Of a stretch of 35,732 nucleotides of DNA, positions 31,038-35,732 are shown piece after piece. The DNA lies in contig JQIS01000013.1 in the NCBI GenBank assembly GCA_000830175.1, forward strand, positions 1 to 35,732. Reading direction: 5' to 3'. This DNA comes from Sulfurovum sp. FS08-3. GTDB lineage: Bacteria; Campylobacterota; Campylobacteria; Campylobacterales; Sulfurovaceae. Under the pieces are notes generated by a model. The model was not told the origin of the DNA and did not search any database. It worked only from the letters and a program-made list of their open reading frames with translations. Position 1 is the stretch's first letter; the number at the start of each line of letters is the position of its first letter. The position numbers and the translations under genes are program-made.

Positions 31038-33598
31038 AGCGTTACTTGTTGTTCTACCTCTTTGAAGGTTTCAATAAAGTCACCTACCCTGATGTCGTTG
31101 TAGTTTTCAAGCATAATACCGCACTCGTATCCGCTTTTTACCTCTCGCACATCATCGCTAAATCGTTTGAGTGAGCTAATTTTTGAAGTATAAATTACCA
31201 CACCGTCACGAATCAATCGCGCTCCGCCACCTCTTACAATGCTTCCATCACTTACTTTACACCCTGCAATAGTACCGACTTTATCAACCATAAATGTCTC
31301 ACGTACTTGGGCTTGACCTGTGACCTCTTCGCTAATAATAGGCGACATCATACCGCCCAAGAAAGCTTTGACTTCATCAATCAATTCATAAATAATAGAG
31401 TAAGAGCGTATCTCAACGCCCAACTCTTTGGCACGTTTTTTCACATTTCCTGTGGGACGTACGTTAAATCCTAAAATGACGGTATGCTCACTTGCACTTG
31501 CCAATGCCACATCGCTCTCGGTTACACCCCCCACACCTTCGTGGATGATATTAACTTTGACCTCTTCATTTTTAAGCTTTTGGAGACTCCCTTTGATAGC
31601 TTCAAGACTTCCTTGTACATCGGCTTTGATAATGACGGGCAAAGACTTGAGTTGTCCTTCGGCTATAAGTGAAGATAGATCATCAAGTGTGGCTTTGGTA
31701 CTGCGTGAGAGTTCTTTGGCACGCGTGTGGTCGTAGCGTTTTTGAGCCAATTCACGGGTCTCTTTTTCACTCTCCATAGCCACGAGCATCTCACCTGCCG
31801 TAGGCACTTCATTGAGTCCCATGACCGCAGCGGGAGTACTAGGTCCAATACTCTTAACCGTCTCTCCCAAATCATTGATAAGCGTTCGTACTCTTCCGTA
31901 AGTCGTACCGACAATGATATTATCGCCCACTCGAAGCGTACCATCTTTGACAATGACATTAGCAACAGCCCCAAATCCCTTTTCAAGTGAACTTTCAATG
32001 ACAATTGCTTTGGCTTTTCGATCGGGAGAGGCTTTGAGTTCCATCACTTCGGCTTGTATCAAAATGACATCCAAAAGCTCATCAATTCCCTCACCTGTAT
32101 GCGATGAGACATTGACCGATTCATACGCTCCACCCCAATCAACCGTTAGAAGATTATTATCGGCTAGTTGCGATTTGACCATATCAATATTGGCACTCTC
32201 TTTATCGACTTTGGTAATGGCGATAATAATAGGCACATCGGCACTTCTAGCGTGTGCAATTGCCTCTTTGGTTTGCGGTTTGATTCCATCATCGGCTGCG
32301 ACAACGATAATAACAATATCGGTAGCTTGTGTCCCTCTAGCTCTCATTTCGGTAAATGCGGCGTGTCCTGGGGTATCAATAAAGGTAATAGGTTTGCCGT
32401 TTTTGGTTACTTGATAAGCACCCACGTGTTGGGTAATGCCTCCCGCCTCTTTATCGACGACTTTGGTGGAGCGAATATAATCAAGCAATGAGGTCTTACC
32501 GTGATCCACGTGTCCCATAATCGTAATAACAGGAGGACGTTCTTGAAGATTCTCCTCTTCAACCTCTTGAGCGTCATAAGTAGAGGTGTAATCAAAAGCA
32601 TCCAAAGGATTGATTGTCGTTACCTCTACTTCAAATTCAGCAGCGAGTATCTCGATAGCGTCTTTGTCCAAAAAGTCGTTTTTGGTTACCATTGTACCGA
32701 GTGTAAAGAGGACTTTTACCACCTCTCCTACGCTCTTGCCCACTTTTTCAGCAAACTCATAAACCCGTACATCTTCGGGAATCTCAATGGAGGTAACTTT
32801 TTCTACGTTGTCGTTGGTTTTGGTGTAGTGCTTTTTCTTTTTGGTGCTTCGTCGAATGGTTTTGGTTGCTTGAAGATGCTTATTGGAAGCATTATTGAGC
32901 GCTCGTTGTTTGGAAGTCTCTTTTTTCTTTTGTTGCTCTTGACGCTTCATCTCTTCGTAGATGTTTTTGTCTGAAAAATCAAGCAATACTACCTCTTCTT
33001 CAAAAAGCTCTATATCGCTTCCAAAGTTTCCTTCGCCTATAAGTTCAAGTCTAATACCGCTCTCTTTGGCTGTTACGTTCTTTTTGGACTTTTTCTTTTT
33101 GGATTGGGCTGTTTGTATCGTCTCTTGAGGCGATTTGTTTTGAGTTTTGACAACCTCTGCTTTGGGCTTTGACTCCTCTTTGGTAGGAGCTGGTTTGGCT
33201 TTTCGTACGATTGTTATACCGCCACGTGAAAGAGACTTTTTGCGTAAAGTTGATTTTTTGCCATCCTCTTCCTCTTTGGACTCCTCTGGCGATTTAGACT
33301 CCTCTGGCGACACGCTACTCTCATTGGGTTGTTTGGGAGTTGTTTCCTCTTTGGGAGTCTCTTTTTTAATGGCTTTAATCTTCTTACTTGCCGTTATTTT
33401 CGATTTTTTTTCTGGTATTGTGAAGCCTTGTGGCAAGGTTCCATCAATGGCATACTGCACCAATATCTCTGCTTGTTCAATACTTAGCGTTGAATTGGCT
33501 ACCTTGACATTAAACCCTAACTCTTTGGCTTTTTCTAGTAAGACTGCGTTGGACTGTCCCGCCTCCGCAGCGATTTCTAGAATTTTAATTTTATCCAT
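31034..33598 (-). CDS. infB: Translation initiation factor IF-2
   Basis: 854 residues. GTPase that delivers initiator tRNA to the 30S subunit and promotes subunit joining. A small N-terminal domain is followed by a long charged linker (about 60-265) with Ser/Pro/Glu/Lys repeats. The G domain has GHVDHGKT (362-369), GGIT (386-389), DTPGHA (408-413), then domains II-IV. The fourth G motif reads TKVD (462-465) instead of the usual NKxD, a notable substitution. AAGGAGC precedes the ATG at 33598, which lies inside the 3' end of ylxR (8-base overlap). Confidence 0.97.
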   Translation of the reverse strand: MDKIKILEIAAEAGQSNAVLLEKAKELGFNVKVANSTLSIEQAEILVQYAIDGTLPQGFTIPEKKSKITASKKIKAIKKETPKEETTPKQPNESSVSPEESKSPEESKEEEDGKKSTLRKKSLSRGGITIVRKAKPAPTKEESKPKAEVVKTQNKSPQETIQTAQSKKKKSKKNVTAKESGIRLELIGEGNFGSDIELFEEEVVLLDFSDKNIYEEMKRQEQQKKKETSKQRALNNASNKHLQATKTIRRSTKKKKHYTKTNDNVEKVTSIEIPEDVRVYEFAEKVGKSVGEVVKVLFTLGTMVTKNDFLDKDAIEILAAEFEVEVTTINPLDAFDYTSTYDAQEVEEENLQERPPVITIMGHVDHGKTSLLDYIRSTKVVDKEAGGITQHVGAYQVTKNGKPITFIDTPGHAAFTEMRARGTQATDIVIIVVAADDGIKPQTKEAIAHARSADVPIIIAITKVDKESANIDMVKSQLADNNLLTVDWGGAYESVNVSSHTGEGIDELLDVILIQAEVMELKASPDRKAKAIVIESSLEKGFGAVANVIVKDGTLRVGDNIIVGTTYGRVRTLINDLGETVKSIGPSTPAAVMGLNEVPTAGEMLVAMESEKETRELAQKRYDHTRAKELSRSTKATLDDLSSLIAEGQLKSLPVIIKADVQGSLEAIKGSLQKLKNEEVKVNIIHEGVGGVTESDVALASASEHTVILGFNVRPTGNVKKRAKELGVEIRSYSIIYELIDEVKAFLGGMMSPIISEEVTGQAQVRETFMVDKVGTIAGCKVSDGSIVRGGGARLIRDGVVIYTSKISSLKRFSDDVREVKSGYECGIMLENYNDIRVGDFIETFKEVEQQVTL

Positions 33599-33833
33599 TC
33601 TCTATTTGCTCCTTTAAAAACTTAACAAAATGTTCTTCGTTTTGTCTAAAACGCTTCGTTAAACCTTTGATTTTTTTGGTGTCATTAATACAATCCCTAC
33701 AGAGATAAAAACTTCGTCCAACTCCTTGAAATGGGACGATATGCTCCTCTTTTTGTTGCAACCGTGTCAATGATTTTTTCTCAAATCTACCACGACAAGC
33801 GATACACATTCGAGTAGGCGAATTTTTAAGCAC
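33591..33833 (-). CDS. ylxR: YlxR-family (DUF448) nucleic-acid-binding protein
   Basis: 80 residues. YlxR motif set: PTRMCIACRGRF near the N-terminus, GVGRSFYLCRDCINDTKK in the middle. Commonly sits next to infB; relatives bind RNA (RnpM in Bacillus modulates RNase P). The start is at 33833 and the stop overlaps infB. Functional identity in this phylum is inferred from position and motif. Confidence 0.85.
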   Translation of the reverse strand: MLKNSPTRMCIACRGRFEKKSLTRLQQKEEHIVPFQGVGRSFYLCRDCINDTKKIKGLTKRFRQNEEHFVKFLKEQIENG

Positions 33834-33854
33834 TGTATTATACCTTAAAAGAGT

Positions 33855-34736
33855 TTAACTCTTTGTTGTTACGCCGTAATTATCAAACGGCTTTACAAGT
33901 ACTCTAAATTTTGGAAACCGTTTTTGCAATCGGTTGGCAATCGCTACACTATCTTCTTCGTAACACAAGGTAAAAAAAGTTGAGCCACTTCCCGAAAGTG
34001 TACTCATTAATCCTCCGTATTTGAGTGCTATCTTTTGCACTTCAAAAAGTTCGGGCATATTTTTCATACGTCTGGTTTGATGAAGTTTATCTTTGGAAGC
34101 GATACGCAAAAGCTCCCACGATTCTGTCATAAAAACCGATGTCATAAATGCCGCTCGTGAGAGCGAATAGACGGTCTCCTCGGTAGTGTATTGGGTGGGC
34201 AATACCGTACGAGATTTGGCTGTCGAGATGGTTTTATCGGGAATGACCAAAACCGCTCTTAGATAACTGGGCAAACGTCTCTTTTTGCTATAGACCTTAT
34301 CGCCCTCCACACACGCCACATTAAATCCACCCATAACCGCTGGAGTGATATTGTCGGGGTGACTTTCGTATTTGAGTGCCAAATTTAAAATTTCACGCTT
34401 GTTATACTTCGTTCCTGAAGCGGCATAAGCAGCCGTAATGGAAGCTGTGATAACTGCCGATGAGCTTCCCAACCCTCTTGAAATAGGAATATGATTGATA
34501 AATTCAAACCGAAAAGGATCCTCTTTGCCTGTTAGACGTTTGTAATTATCATAAAATATATTTAAAAAGAGAGTGTTTTTTTTGATCTTTGGGCTATTAG
34601 CCCCCTCGCCAGTCGTTGAAAGACTCAAAAACTTCGAGGGTGTTACAATAATCTCATTACGCAAATCAATCGCCAACCCCAAAGCATCAAACCCAGGTCC
34701 CAAATTGGCACTCGTAGCAGGTACACTAACTAACAA
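33855..34736 (-). CDS. thrB: Homoserine kinase
   Basis: 293 residues, GHMP kinase. Phosphorylates homoserine in threonine synthesis. Motifs: MLVSVPATSANLGPGFDALG at the start, the ATP-binding loop PISRGLGSSSAVITASI (84-95) and STLSGSGSTFFTLC near the C-terminus. Gap of 21 bases to ylxR suggests one transcript with infB; GGGA precedes the ATG at 34736. Confidence 0.95.
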   Translation of the reverse strand: MLVSVPATSANLGPGFDALGLAIDLRNEIIVTPSKFLSLSTTGEGANSPKIKKNTLFLNIFYDNYKRLTGKEDPFRFEFINHIPISRGLGSSSAVITASITAAYAASGTKYNKREILNLALKYESHPDNITPAVMGGFNVACVEGDKVYSKKRRLPSYLRAVLVIPDKTISTAKSRTVLPTQYTTEETVYSLSRAAFMTSVFMTESWELLRIASKDKLHQTRRMKNMPELFEVQKIALKYGGLMSTLSGSGSTFFTLCYEEDSVAIANRLQKRFPKFRVLVKPFDNYGVTTKS

Positions 34737-34845
34737 ACCATCCCTTTACCACAATTTAAATTTTTAAAAAAGTCTTATATTGTAGTATCTTTTTACTTTA
34801 AATAAGCATAAAGAGGCAAAATACTCAACACTTTAAACCAAAAAT

Positions 34846-35604
34846 TCAATTTTTTTCCTTCTTAAGAAACTTATGAAGGTCATCATACTCTCGCCTTGTA
34901 AAGTAGCGTGTCTTATTGGTAGGGAGATTGTTAAGCTCAATCTCGCCGTAAGCTACTCGTTTAAGATCCAACACTTTGGCTTCAAAATGTCCAAAAAAGC
35001 GTCGAAGCTCTCTGTTTTGTCCCTCACGAATCGTTACACGCAATTTGGTATAGCTTTGATTGACTCCTCGCACCTCATAGCTATCAAAAGGGGCAAACTC
35101 CATAGAGCGAATTTTGCTCTTCTCATGCGCTCCTGCACGGGCATCATCAAGCACCAATCCGCTCTTCATCGCCTCCATCATCTCATTACTCAAAGGCTTA
35201 TCAATCTTGATATTATAGGTTCGTGGCAAATTGCTCTCCATCAAAGCCGTAGCAACATTGGGCGAATCGGTGAGTATAAGCAACCCTTCTGAAGCATAAT
35301 CAAGCCGTCCTACGGGAATGAAGTGTCTAAATTTACCCGAAAGTTTATGGTAGATAGTCGCACGTCCTCTATCATCTTTTTTGGTGACCAATACTCCTTT
35401 GGGTTTGTTGTAAACAATCACCGTCGTTTCGGTTCGTTTTTTGATGGGACGGCTATCAAGAAAGACAAAATCCCCATCTTGCACCTCATAACCAAAATCC
35501 TTAACCACTTGGCGATTGACGCTCACTCTCCCCTCTTCGATAAACTTATCGGCATCACGGCGTGAATATTTGGAGTTGTGGGATATATATTTATTAATTC
35601 TCAA
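34846..35604 (-). CDS. RluB/RsuA-family rRNA pseudouridine synthase
   Basis: 252 residues. An N-terminal S4 RNA-binding domain (MRINKYISHNSKYSRRDADKFI) is followed by the synthase domain with catalytic D102 in GRLDYASEGLL, TYNIKIDKPLS, and IREGQNRELRRFFGHFEAKVLDLKRVAYGEIEL. Resembles RluB, which modifies U2605 of 23S rRNA; the exact target site is not determined by sequence alone. It is probably the first gene of the minus-strand translation cluster, separated from thrB by 109 bases of AT-rich DNA. Confidence 0.88.
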   Translation of the reverse strand: MRINKYISHNSKYSRRDADKFIEEGRVSVNRQVVKDFGYEVQDGDFVFLDSRPIKKRTETTVIVYNKPKGVLVTKKDDRGRATIYHKLSGKFRHFIPVGRLDYASEGLLILTDSPNVATALMESNLPRTYNIKIDKPLSNEMMEAMKSGLVLDDARAGAHEKSKIRSMEFAPFDSYEVRGVNQSYTKLRVTIREGQNRELRRFFGHFEAKVLDLKRVAYGEIELNNLPTNKTRYFTRREYDDLHKFLKKEKN

Positions 35605-35669
35605 AATTTTCCTTATTCTCTTTGTTGATATTATACCATCTTTTGGATGCTTAAATTGCGTTTAGCGGC

Positions 35670-35732
35670 TCAAACCCCCACCACCTCCACCTCAAACCCA
35701 TCACTTACTATCACATAAGCTTTGAGGTTTTC
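35670..35732 (-). CDS. C-terminal end of an unidentified gene, cut by the window edge
   Basis: The minus strand is open from the window edge to a TGA at 35670-35672, encoding ENLKAYVIVSDGFEVEVVGV. The sequence reads like the end of a real protein but is too short to identify. Confidence 0.35.
   Translation of the reverse strand, partial: ENLKAYVIVSDGFEVEVVGV

Overview
The window looks like chromosomal DNA of a free-living member of the Campylobacterota (Epsilonproteobacteria), probably a Sulfurovum/Sulfurimonas-type relative. This rests on the AT-rich coding style, the gene complement (RNase Y, CmoB, RluB, paired ADP-heptosyltransferases), the rluB-thrB-ylxR-infB-rbfA-rimP-ribD order and small proteins that read like epsilonproteobacterial hypotheticals. 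The assignment is inference; there is no rRNA or other decisive marker. I found no tRNA, rRNA or CRISPR array.

Layout. Positions 71-6426 (minus strand) are housekeeping and signalling: cmoB, a secreted cyclophilin, a small unknown protein, RNase Y, 5-formyl-THF cyclo-ligase, a membrane adenylate cyclase with a periplasmic sensor, and a small secreted cysteine-containing protein. Positions 6634-11573 (plus) carry an NhaC-type antiporter, two coupled small proteins, an OlsF-like double acyltransferase, a small membrane protein and rsmE. Positions 11565-12876 (minus) hold an unusual HAD protein and a DUF433/DUF5615 toxin-antitoxin pair whose toxin appears internally deleted. After a YpfJ-type zinc peptidase and an HlyD-like periplasmic protein comes an LPS-core locus (14632-23122): waaF and an Uma2 protein on minus; waaC, two tandem waaL-like ligases, a Kdo-kinase-like protein, a GT2, a Phd/UPF0175-DUF3368 toxin-antitoxin pair and a GT4 on plus. 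mutY follows, then an IS110-family insertion. Positions 25410-29150 (minus) hold a nucleotide-sugar epimerase, citrate synthase and an Rpn-type nuclease. Positions 29232-35604 (minus) are a compact translation/ribosome-assembly cluster with ribD and thrB, followed by the C-terminal end of another gene.

How it works together. The core locus can add heptoses to Kdo (WaaC, WaaF), phosphorylate the inner core, extend it (GT2, GT4) and ligate a polymer (WaaL pair); the uronate-type epimerase could supply a sugar. The infB-rbfA-rimP set is translationally coupled by ATGA or similar overlaps.

The most interesting non-coding signals are: (1) three tandem hairpin units just downstream of rny in which five consecutive base pairs change together between copies while the loop is constant; (2) an IS110 element that seems to sit in one arm of a dispersed palindromic repeat, with an 8-base stretch upstream of the transposase complementary to the rebuilt target; (3) a perfect 23-bp inverted pair of REP-like palindromes after nhaC; (4) a mutY whose conserved N-terminus has no ATG/GTG/TTG start.
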